Shown piece by piece: positions 7,633 through 14,779 of a stretch of 28,852 bases of DNA (position 1 is its first letter; every line of letters starts with the position of its first letter). The translations under genes were made by a program, and so were the position numbers. The notes under the pieces are model-generated. The model was given only the letters and a program-made list of their open reading frames with translations, had not been told where the DNA came from and did not search any database. The stretch comes from QAMX01 sp964515055 (lineage in GTDB: Bacteria; Bacillota; Clostridia; Oscillospirales; QAMX01). The stretch is taken from contig CAZEUG010000021.1 in the NCBI GenBank assembly GCA_964515055.1, positions 1-28,852 of the forward strand. The letters run 5' to 3'.

Positions 7633-10600
7633 TCAACGAACCGGCGTGACGGAAAAATCCGTGAATTTGACCAATCGCAGATCCGGCACGCACGAATTGA
7701 CAAACAGCCCGACATACTGCGCCTGTGCGGCATCCGGATAGGTGTATCCGCCCTGCCGAATCCAGTCCGCATCCTCGCCGTTGCGATAGAAGCAGTCGAA
7801 ATGCTGCCCGCGCTTTTCCACGCGAATCCAGTAGGGCGTTTCCGGCCCGTCCCGCATTCCGCCCAGACTGTCTGCATCCACCTGATCGGTGTAGACCTTG
7901 TTGAAAAAACCACGGGAGGACATCGCCCCGGCGTACAGCAAGCCGCCGACATCGTCCCATGGCTTGTCCAGCGTGTTCTTGACGACAATGCCATGCATGG
8001 CGTAGGGTGTGGTATAGCCTTCCCAGGCAATCCGGACCATGGCATCAAAATCGCCCTCGACCGGAATGCGATTCCAGAGAATCCCGTATTCCATGCGGTT
8101 GGAGCGCACGCTCGGATATTGATGCTGACTCCCGGCAGCGCGGATATAGAGGTGCTCACCGGCTGCCCCGAATTCGGCAGCCGTGCCGCGCCAACAAATC
8201 CACCGCGCCTCGTCGGGCGGGATACAGAAATCCAGCTCCGCTGCCTGACCGGCGGTGCCGGTTTGCGGCCGAATGGCGGCTACATGGTTGCCGCAGGCTT
8301 GCAAAAATAGCCGGAAGGCAACCGTTTGCGTTTCGCCGGGCGATAGCGTGACGGATACCTGATCAGCAACTTCCCCGTCCAGCAGACAGAGAATCTCCGC
8401 CGTGCCGACAATGCTCCCAAGGTTCTGAACGTCAGCCGAAACTGTGAAGGGTTCGTCTGCTGAAGGCGCCATCACCCGATCCGTCCGCGTATCTCCACAG
8501 TGCCAGATGGGCGGGCGCGGCTCTGTGACCGCTACAGCAAACGGAACGCCGCAAACGGACAGGGACGTGGTCGCCTGATCATATGCCACTGCGGACAGAA
8601 CAAACCATCCATCGGTATCATGCGCCAGATAACAGATCTCCCGACTGCGTACCATCCCATTTTCCAGAACCTGACCGTCCAACGAGCCGTCTGCTCCGTC
8701 ATTGCGCAAATGCACCCGGATTTCGGACGGCTGACCGGCGAGGAGCGTGTGATTGCCTTCCACCGCCAGAACGGAAAAACGAGGCGTTTCCGTCGTTTCA
8801 GACGGCGGCGCAGCGTCAAAGTCGGTGCCCCAGGCAGACGGCTGACTGCCCATTTCCAAAACCAGCTCGCCGCCGCCCGTGATCTCCGCGTGAGACAGCC
8901 AGCAGCGCCGCAGCTCTGTGCCGTTGAGCGTGGCTGACTGAATGTAAATGTTTTCCGGAGAGTTGCCGTTGGCCGTGACCGTGAACGTTTTGTCGCCCGG
9001 CAGATGCAGTGTCCAGCGGTTGAAGGCCGGAGAAGTCAACGTATAGCAGGGTCTGGCCGGGCAAGAGGGGAACAGTCCGAGAGCCATCAGGGCAAACCAT
9101 GCACTCATGGCACCGGAATCGTCTTCCCCATATAAGCCACCGGGCGCCAGCGAATGCACGGTGGGCATATATCGCCGACAGATCTCCATCGTCCTGTCGG
9201 GTCTGCGCGCAAAGGTGTAGATAAATGGAATATGGAAGGCCGTTTCGTTGATGTGATTGAAACGGTTGTGCGAAAACGTCCCGTCAATGTGCTCAACCAT
9301 TCGCTGATCGCCGCCCATCAGATTGATGACGCCCTGAATGTCGTGCGGAACCAGCGTGGTGTATTCCCAGGGCGAGCATTCGCAGAACCCTCGCTTGTGG
9401 GAATCGTTCGGGTTGAAGGGCTCCACCCAGGAACCGTCGGCACGTCTGCGCCGGACAAACCCTGTCTTCGGGTCGAACACGTTCCGATAATTCTGCGCCC
9501 GCCGCGCAAAATACCGGGCATCCTCATCATAACCGAGAGCCCGCGCCAGCTGCGCGGTACACCAGTCATCGTAGGAAAATTCCAGCGTGACGGAGACGGA
9601 AAAATCGCGCTCGCTGTTGGCCTCATCCGCCGGTAGATACCCCAGTACATCATAGGCCGCCGGAACGCCATCCACACCGCGCTGCGAAGCAGCATCGTCT
9701 GACAGCACGGCAGCCGCGCGCTTCATCCCTTCGTAAGCGACCTCCGCATCAAAGTTGCGGCGCCCCTTCAACCAGGACTCCGTCAGGACGCTGGACGCAT
9801 GGTGCCCGGTCATGCACGGAATCAGACCGAGACAGGGTGCAGGGGACATGGGCAGACGACCGGCCTGACGATAGGTCTCAACGAGCGTCCATGCAACGTC
9901 ATCCTGTCGCTCCGGCTCCAGCAGATGGTGGAGTGGGTGCGTAGAACGGAACGTGTCCCAGAGTGCCCACATATCGCTGTAAAAATGGCGGCCGTGGCTG
10001 TCCTGCGTGTGAGGGTGCCCGTCTGCACCCAGGAAAAAGTGGCCGCCCTCCTCGTCGTATTCGACCGGCAGGTTGAGACAGCGGTACAAATCCGAATAGA
10101 AAATCCGCCGGAGATTGTCGTCAGGCGTCTCAATCTCGATCACGGAGAGCGCACGATCCCACGCATCCTTGCATTCGCAGACCACCCGCTCAAAATCATC
10201 GTCCGGAATCTGTGCATCCAGATTGCGCGCCGCCTGCTCTACACTGATGTAGGAAATGCCAACGCGGACAAAGACGACCTCGCCTGCCAATGTGGAAAAA
10301 ACAGGTGCCGCACCGAACTTCCGACCGCCTGCCGAAATGGCCTCCGGCTGAATCTGACCGTCCTGCCAGTAAATCACCCGCTCAAACGGCTTGGAAAGGC
10401 GCAGCGTGAAATACACTCGGGTTTCCGGCGTGTTGGGATACCCGATCGGATAGACGCCGTAGCCGCACAGCTCCCGGTTTCCGTGCGCCTCAATGTGGCC
10501 GTCATACCCGAGTGCATACCGACAGAGCGTGTGCGAGAGATCAATCATCAGCCGCGCATCGGTCGCCTCCGGGTACGTCAACCGGAAGATGGAACAGTTC

Positions 10601-10959
10601 TTCGTTGCACTCATTTCTGCACGAATCCCGTAGCGGAGCAGATCGACAGCATAATATCCGACCTCCGCGGTCTCATGCTCGTGCGAAAAAGGCGAACAGA
10701 AGGAAAGCTCATCCACTGAAATCGCCCCGACCGCCGGCATGAGCAGGATGTGCCCACGCCCGCCGGAACCGCCGATTCCTTCCGTGTGGGTGTGTGAAAA
10801 GCCGAGAATCTGATCATCGTTGTAATCGTATCCGGCGTTGTTGAGAGAAAGCGTGTCCGGGGCAAGCTTGACCATGCCGTGTGGCATTTGCGGGCCGACA
10901 ATCGCCTTGCCGGAACCGGTTGTCCCCATGAGTACGCTGACGGAATTGCAGAGACGCAT
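7633..10959 (-). CDS. Glycoside hydrolase family 92 (exo-alpha-mannosidase family) with long C-terminal beta-rich tail
   Basis: The 1108-residue protein carries GH92 hallmarks: GFSHTH at residues 53-58, a WALWDTFRSTHPL segment near 331-343, HINETAFHIPF with Glu572, and GEDDSGAMSAW with Asp613 and Asp614. In characterised GH92 enzymes the corresponding Glu and Asp act as general acid and base in calcium-dependent inverting removal of terminal alpha-mannose. The GH92 core appears to end near residue 710. Two CARDB-like beta domains (about 725-915) and a final concanavalin/DUF1349-like domain (about 920-1108) follow. No signal peptide is visible, so the enzyme is predicted to be cytoplasmic. ATG 10959 is preferred over the upstream ATG at 11022 because GGGAGG precedes it by about 9 bases. 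It is divergent from the GH42 gene. The linkage specificity is not determined. Confidence 0.9.
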   Translation of the reverse strand: MRLCNSVSVLMGTTGSGKAIVGPQMPHGMVKLAPDTLSLNNAGYDYNDDQILGFSHTHTEGIGGSGGRGHILLMPAVGAISVDELSFCSPFSHEHETAEVGYYAVDLLRYGIRAEMSATKNCSIFRLTYPEATDARLMIDLSHTLCRYALGYDGHIEAHGNRELCGYGVYPIGYPNTPETRVYFTLRLSKPFERVIYWQDGQIQPEAISAGGRKFGAAPVFSTLAGEVVFVRVGISYISVEQAARNLDAQIPDDDFERVVCECKDAWDRALSVIEIETPDDNLRRIFYSDLYRCLNLPVEYDEEGGHFFLGADGHPHTQDSHGRHFYSDMWALWDTFRSTHPLHHLLEPERQDDVAWTLVETYRQAGRLPMSPAPCLGLIPCMTGHHASSVLTESWLKGRRNFDAEVAYEGMKRAAAVLSDDAASQRGVDGVPAAYDVLGYLPADEANSERDFSVSVTLEFSYDDWCTAQLARALGYDEDARYFARRAQNYRNVFDPKTGFVRRRRADGSWVEPFNPNDSHKRGFCECSPWEYTTLVPHDIQGVINLMGGDQRMVEHIDGTFSHNRFNHINETAFHIPFIYTFARRPDRTMEICRRYMPTVHSLAPGGLYGEDDSGAMSAWFALMALGLFPSCPARPCYTLTSPAFNRWTLHLPGDKTFTVTANGNSPENIYIQSATLNGTELRRCWLSHAEITGGGELVLEMGSQPSAWGTDFDAAPPSETTETPRFSVLAVEGNHTLLAGQPSEIRVHLRNDGADGSLDGQVLENGMVRSREICYLAHDTDGWFVLSAVAYDQATTSLSVCGVPFAVAVTEPRPPIWHCGDTRTDRVMAPSADEPFTVSADVQNLGSIVGTAEILCLLDGEVADQVSVTLSPGETQTVAFRLFLQACGNHVAAIRPQTGTAGQAAELDFCIPPDEARWICWRGTAAEFGAAGEHLYIRAAGSQHQYPSVRSNRMEYGILWNRIPVEGDFDAMVRIAWEGYTTPYAMHGIVVKNTLDKPWDDVGGLLYAGAMSSRGFFNKVYTDQVDADSLGGMRDGPETPYWIRVEKRGQHFDCFYRNGEDADWIRQGGYTYPDAAQAQYVGLFVNSCVPDLRLVKFTDFSVTPVR

Positions 10960-11012
10960 CCAAAGTAACCTCCCAGAAATCAGGTTGGGGCGTTTCCTCC
11001 CCATCTCCATAA

Positions 11013-11041
11013 ATGGTAGCATGATTGCCCGTCAAATGCAA
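11013..11041 (-). promoter_or_regulatory. Candidate promoter for GH92 gene
   Basis: On the minus strand TTGCAT and TACCAT are separated by 17 bases, with a TG one base upstream of the -10. Each hexamer matches the consensus at four positions. A nearby TTGACG offers an alternative -35 with a poorer -10. The assignment is tentative. Confidence 0.4.
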
Positions 11042-11071
11042 GAATCATTTGCAGCGGACGTGAAAAAATAC

Positions 11072-11100
11072 TTGCGCATCCGCAGACATTATGATATAAT
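11072..11100 (+). promoter_or_regulatory. Sigma-A-type promoter for GH42-trxA
   Basis: TTGCGC (11072-11077) and a perfect TATAAT (11095-11100) are separated by 17 bases. TGA immediately before the -10 gives an extended -10. Transcription would start about 50 bases before the GH42 start. The -35 is 30 bases from the divergent GH92 promoter candidate, so a shared regulator could bind between them. Confidence 0.8.
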
Positions 11101-11160
11101 CAAGGTGCAACGGATACCATCCGTATGCTGAATGATGAAAGAATCAAGAGGTGTTGAACT

Positions 11161-13161
11161 CTGAAACAGACATATTTGATTGGCGCTTCCTATTACCCGG
11201 AATGGTGGCCGGAAGAGGAATGGAAACGCGATTTTGAAAAAATGGCCTCACTCGGCCTGAACGCTGTTCGAATGGGCGAATTTGCTTGGAGCTGGTATGA
11301 GCCGACGGAAGGCGAATATGATTTCGAACCGATGCGCCGCGCTGTCCGCCTCGCTGCGGAATACGGCATCAAAACCATCATGTGTACCACAACGGCAGTC
11401 TGCCCGCCCTGGCTGTACCGGAAGTATCCGGAGGTCAAAGGCGGCAACGACAACGGCATCTATGGCTTCGGCGGCCGAAAAGGGAACTGCCTCTCCAATG
11501 ACACCTTCCTCAGCTATGCGAAAAAAATCACGGAGGAACAGGCCAAGGTCTTTGCAAACGACCCGAATGTCGTCGGCTGGCAGCTGGATAATGAGCCGGG
11601 CTTTCCGTTTATCTGCTATGACCCGTGCTGCGAAAAGAAGTTCCGGAAATGGCTGGAGAAGCGGTATGGAACGGTTGAAAAGCTGAATGACGCATGGTTC
11701 AGCATGATGTGGTCGCATCACTACACCAGCTTTGACGATTTCTTCCTGCCGGTCAATGCACCGGAGGGCGGCTGGTCGCCGGGAATGCGCCTTGATTACC
11801 GCCGCTTCTTCTCCGATAACTTCAACAATCTGCTCTCGGAGGAAGCGCGAATCATCCGTTCTCACGGTTCCAACCAGTTCATCTACACGAACTGGCCGGG
11901 TGCCAACTGGTCGGTCTCCTGCGAGGATGCCATCAGCTATCTCGACTACAGCGCATGGGATAACTACGTTTCCCTCCCTGCAGGCGATGCATACCATGTG
12001 CAGCTGCGCTCCTCCATGGAACACGATTTTGACCGCCGCCTCTCCAACGGCAAGCAGCAATTCCTGATTGCCGAACAGCTCGCAAACACCCCGGCGGATA
12101 TTCGGCCGGAAGCGGTTCGGATGCAGACCTGGCTGGACGTGGCACACGGCGCATTCGGCAACATCTTCTTCGAGTTCCGCGTGCCGGTTGGCGGCCAGGA
12201 ACAGAATTATCCCTCCATCCTGAACGCGGACGGCACCTTCAACACCTGTGAACCGGTGATTCGCAAGCTGTCTGCCGATATCAAAACCGTCTACCCGCTG
12301 ATCGATGGCGCCAAAACCGTCTCCCCGGCCGCTTCCATCTACTCGTACCACAGCAGCTGGGCGACACCGGGATGGGTGGTCGATGGGCCGTATGATGAGG
12401 ATTTCTTTGAGGCGCACGGCGGCTTCAAAAACGCGCTGCATCAGAATATGGACGTTGTTTTCCCGTCGGATGATCTGTCGGCCTACCGCCTGGTTGTCGC
12501 GCCGAACCTGATGATCCTCACGGAGCAGCAGCGCGCTCAGCTGGAACAATACGTCCGAAACGGCGGCGTTCTCGTGATCAACCCGCTGGCCGATACGCGG
12601 GACGAAGCCAATCGCATCCGCGAGGTTCGCCTGCCTGCCCTGTTTGACGGACAGTGCGGCGCTCATGCTGTTGCATCCGTCGATGCGGGCAGCATGGCCG
12701 CCCGTCTGAAGGGCGAACCCCTGATGGTTCGCTTCGATAACGGTAATGAATACAACATCGCCTGCAACCTGTATGAGCTGGAGGTGGACCCGGATGCGGA
12801 GGTGTTCGCCACCTATACCTGCGGCCGCCTCAAAGGGAAGGCGGCGGGCGTCGCCAAAAAGATCGGAAAGGGAACCGTTGTCCTCTATGCCTCTGATACA
12901 CGGGACTACCGGTACTACGAAGAGCTGGCACGCGTCGCCAATCGCTATGCCAATATCGAACCGCTTCTGGATGCACCGGACGGTCTGATTGTCTCCTCCC
13001 GCGAAAAGGACGGACAGACGTACATCATTGCCGTCAATGCCAAGGAATCGCCAGTCAGCCTGACGCTTCAGAAACCGCTGTATGATGTTCTGAAGCAAAA
13101 GGAAATCAGCGGAACCGTCTGCGTGGACGGGCTGGACGTGCTGTTTGCCCGTGTTCTCTAA
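11161..13161 (+). CDS. Glycoside hydrolase family 42 (beta-galactosidase family)
   Basis: The protein (666 residues from the CTG start) matches GH42 along its length. It has YYPEWW near the N-terminus, the acid/base motif QLDNEPG with Glu145, and the nucleophile segment LIAEQ with Glu305, then the RMQTWLDVAHGAFGNIFFEFR stretch that is the family's late barrel strand. Cysteines at about 110, 152, 156 and 157 sit where many GH42 enzymes hold a zinc site. GH42 enzymes release terminal beta-galactose from oligosaccharides, and a few prefer other sugars. There is no signal peptide, so action is intracellular. An in-frame TGA at 11155-11157 forces a non-ATG start. CTG 11161 has an AAGAGGTG site seven bases upstream, whereas TTG 11176 lies 22 bases from that site. 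The gene is probably cotranscribed with trxA. Confidence 0.9.
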   Translation: MKQTYLIGASYYPEWWPEEEWKRDFEKMASLGLNAVRMGEFAWSWYEPTEGEYDFEPMRRAVRLAAEYGIKTIMCTTTAVCPPWLYRKYPEVKGGNDNGIYGFGGRKGNCLSNDTFLSYAKKITEEQAKVFANDPNVVGWQLDNEPGFPFICYDPCCEKKFRKWLEKRYGTVEKLNDAWFSMMWSHHYTSFDDFFLPVNAPEGGWSPGMRLDYRRFFSDNFNNLLSEEARIIRSHGSNQFIYTNWPGANWSVSCEDAISYLDYSAWDNYVSLPAGDAYHVQLRSSMEHDFDRRLSNGKQQFLIAEQLANTPADIRPEAVRMQTWLDVAHGAFGNIFFEFRVPVGGQEQNYPSILNADGTFNTCEPVIRKLSADIKTVYPLIDGAKTVSPAASIYSYHSSWATPGWVVDGPYDEDFFEAHGGFKNALHQNMDVVFPSDDLSAYRLVVAPNLMILTEQQRAQLEQYVRNGGVLVINPLADTRDEANRIREVRLPALFDGQCGAHAVASVDAGSMAARLKGEPLMVRFDNGNEYNIACNLYELEVDPDAEVFATYTCGRLKGKAAGVAKKIGKGTVVLYASDTRDYRYYEELARVANRYANIEPLLDAPDGLIVSSREKDGQTYIIAVNAKESPVSLTLQKPLYDVLKQKEISGTVCVDGLDVLFARVL

Positions 13162-13204
13162 ACGCAAAAAACACCTCTTCTGAAGCAGAAAGGAAGATCA
13201 AATC

Positions 13205-13516
13205 ATGGCAGAATATGTGATCACAGATCAGAATTACGAAGCAGAAGTGGAACAGTCCACGCTGCCTGTCCTGCTGGACTTCTGGGCACCGTGGTGCGGT
13301 CCCTGCCGAATGCTGGCTCCGACGATTGACGAACTGGCAACCGAACTGGAAGGCCGCGTCAAAGTGGGCAAGGTCAATGTGGATGAAAATCCGGTGCTGG
13401 CCGTTCACTTTGGAATTGCATCCATCCCGACACTGCTCGTTCTGAAAAACGGACAGGTCGTGAACCAGGCCATCGGCGTTCAGTCTAAACAGGATATCCT
13501 GACGATACTGGCCTGA
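13205..13516 (+). CDS. trxA: Thioredoxin
   Basis: This 103-residue protein is a single classical thioredoxin fold with the active-site motif WCGPC in the context LLDFWAPWCGPCRM (around residues 22-36) and the cis-proline loop SIPTLL. It reduces protein disulfides in the cytoplasm using thioredoxin reductase or a ferredoxin-dependent reductase, neither of which is in the window. The ATG is preceded by an AAGGAAG ribosome site. The gene begins 43 bases after the GH42 stop with no terminator between, and a strong terminator follows, so it is likely read from the GH42 promoter. Confidence 0.95.
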   Translation: MAEYVITDQNYEAEVEQSTLPVLLDFWAPWCGPCRMLAPTIDELATELEGRVKVGKVNVDENPVLAVHFGIASIPTLLVLKNGQVVNQAIGVQSKQDILTILA

Positions 13517-13533
13517 ACAATCGAAACTGCTAT

Positions 13534-13567
13534 CCTGCTGTCAGCTGTGCTGACAGCAGGTTTTTTT
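13534..13567 (+). terminator. Intrinsic terminator after trxA
   Basis: A perfect 11-bp stem (13534-13544 with 13550-13560) and a 5-base loop are followed immediately by seven T residues (13561-13567). It closes the GH42-trxA transcript and insulates the rex operon. Confidence 0.93.
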
Positions 13568-13678
13568 GTACCCATCTGCGACGGAGAAAAAGTGTGCAAA
13601 AGCTGCAAAATCACACTCCGACCGTCTGCACGGCAAATGCAGTCCTCAACAGCGCCGAACAACGATCAATCGGTCGAA

Positions 13679-13706
13679 GAATATCGATAAAAATTGACAG
13701 ATATTC
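13679..13706. promoter_or_regulatory. Inverted repeat upstream of rex promoter (possible operator)
   Basis: GAATATC (13679-13685) and GATATTC (13700-13706) form a perfect inverted repeat with a 14-base spacer and half-site centres 21 bp apart, which is two helical turns. It ends 11 bases before the -35. It does not match the usual TTGTTAA-type Rex operator, so the binding protein is unknown. Confidence 0.4.
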
Positions 13707-13717
13707 GGAAATTGTTG

Positions 13718-13746
13718 TTGCAAAGTTGCCGTGGGCGTGATATAAT
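13718..13746 (+). promoter_or_regulatory. Sigma-A-type promoter of the rex-hydrogenase operon
   Basis: TTGCAA (13718-13723) and a perfect TATAAT (13741-13746) are spaced by 17 bases, with TGA before the -10. The ATG at 13745 overlaps the -10 itself and would not be in the transcript, so it cannot be the rex start codon. Confidence 0.8.
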
Positions 13747-13786
13747 GAAAGAACTGAGAAATAAGAAAGCGAGAAAGAGCGAGTCA

Positions 13787-14446
13787 GTGGGTACACAATC
13801 CATTTCCAAACAGGCGCTTATGCGCCTGCCGGTTTATCTGAATTACCTGAAGTCTCTGCCGGTGGGTGCCCCGGCCAATATTTCAGCAACTGCGATTGCC
13901 GAAGCGTTGCATCTGCATGATGTTCAGGTTCGCAAGGATCTTGCGGTCGTCAGCTCGGGTGGACGGCCGAAGGTCGGATATGTGACCCAAAATCTGATTC
14001 ATGACCTGGAACAGTTCCTTGGATACGATAATACCGATCATGCAGTGGTCGTCGGTGTGGGCAATCTCGGACGTGCGCTGCTTCTGTATGATGGATTTCG
14101 AACCTTTGGCCTGAACATCGTCGCCGCATTCGATCGGGATGAGGCGTTGATCGGCCAAACCATAGGCGATAAATGCGTCTTTCCGATGGAAAAGCTGGAA
14201 AACCTGTGTGAGCGTCTGAAAATCCGCATCGGTATTATCACCGTACCGGCCGCGGCGGCGCAGCCTGTCTGTGACGCACTGATCCGCGGCGGTGTTCTGG
14301 CCATCTGGAATTTTGCACCGACACACCTGAATGTTCCAAAGGGTGTGCTGGTTCAAAACGAGAATATGGCAGCGTCTCTGGCCATGCTGTCCAAACATTT
14401 ATCCGAACAGATTCATCGGGAAGCGGACGTTGCCGGAAGAAATTGA
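13787..14446 (+). CDS. rex: Redox-sensing transcriptional repressor Rex
   Basis: From GTG 13787 the protein has 219 residues, close to the usual 210-215 of Rex. The N-terminal winged helix covers about residues 5-70, with the family pattern SKQALMRLPVYLNYL and the recognition segment VQVRKDL. The Rossmann domain has VVGVGNLGRAL near 88-98, and the acidic end of the second strand is at AFDRD. Rex represses fermentative and hydrogenase genes until a high NADH/NAD+ ratio displaces it from DNA. A longer reading frame exists upstream, but its ATG lies within the -10 of the promoter. The GTG is preceded by a weak purine-rich stretch only, so the exact start is less certain than the gene. It heads an operon with the ferredoxin, hydrogenase-like and phosphatase genes. 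Confidence 0.92.
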   Translation: MGTQSISKQALMRLPVYLNYLKSLPVGAPANISATAIAEALHLHDVQVRKDLAVVSSGGRPKVGYVTQNLIHDLEQFLGYDNTDHAVVVGVGNLGRALLLYDGFRTFGLNIVAAFDRDEALIGQTIGDKCVFPMEKLENLCERLKIRIGIITVPAAAAQPVCDALIRGGVLAIWNFAPTHLNVPKGVLVQNENMAASLAMLSKHLSEQIHREADVAGRN

Positions 14447-14470
14447 ACATGAGAAAGGACGGATATCATC

Positions 14471-14722
14471 ATGAAAATCACCGTATGTATCGGCAGTTCC
14501 TGTCATTTGAAGGGCTCCAGACAGGTTGTACAGACCTTGCAGCGTTTGATTGCTGAGCATCAGCTGCAGGAGCAGGTTGAACTGAGCGGGACATTCTGTC
14601 TGAACAATTGTCAACACGGGGTGTCTGTCACCCTGGATGGAGAATTGCTTTCCCTTTCTCCGGAAACAACGGAATCTTTCTTCGCAAAACGCGTCTTGCC
14701 AAATGTGACCAAAGCAGAATAA
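14471..14722 (+). CDS. Thioredoxin-like [2Fe-2S] ferredoxin (NuoE/HydC C-terminal-like)
   Basis: This 83-residue protein is a stand-alone version of the [2Fe-2S] domain of NuoE, HndA and HydC. Cys6 and Cys11 form the C-x4-C pair, and Cys43 and Cys47 form the C-x3-C pair, which together ligate the cluster in this family. Larger relatives carry electrons in NADH dehydrogenases and bifurcating hydrogenases. Here it lies 24 bases after rex and 57 bases before the hydrogenase-like gene, so it may exchange electrons with that protein. This partnership is inferred from position. No partner NuoF-like subunit is in the window. Confidence 0.85.
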   Translation: MKITVCIGSSCHLKGSRQVVQTLQRLIAEHQLQEQVELSGTFCLNNCQHGVSVTLDGELLSLSPETTESFFAKRVLPNVTKAE

Positions 14723-14779
14723 TCGAGCGGGAACGAGCTGAAACCCCGGCCAAACCAATCCGAAAGATGGGAGACAATT

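Noticed and set aside
10960..11022. 21-residue N-terminal extension of GH92 from ATG 11022, possibly a signal peptide
   Set aside because: The extension is basic with no hydrophobic core, overlaps the proposed -10 region, and a GGGAGG ribosome site supports ATG 10959.
11248..13167. 639-codon open frame antisense to the GH42 gene
   Set aside because: It mirrors the GH42 coding frame, has no ribosome site or recognisable family, and long antisense frames are common opposite GC-rich genes.
13694..13722. TTGACA at 13694-13699 as a second rex promoter -35
   Set aside because: No -10-like hexamer stands 16-18 bases downstream.
13694..13786. Upstream extension of rex (TTG at 13694 or ATG at 13745)
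   Set aside because: Both lie upstream of the expected transcript start; the ATG overlaps the -10 element, and the extra residues are absent from Rex proteins.
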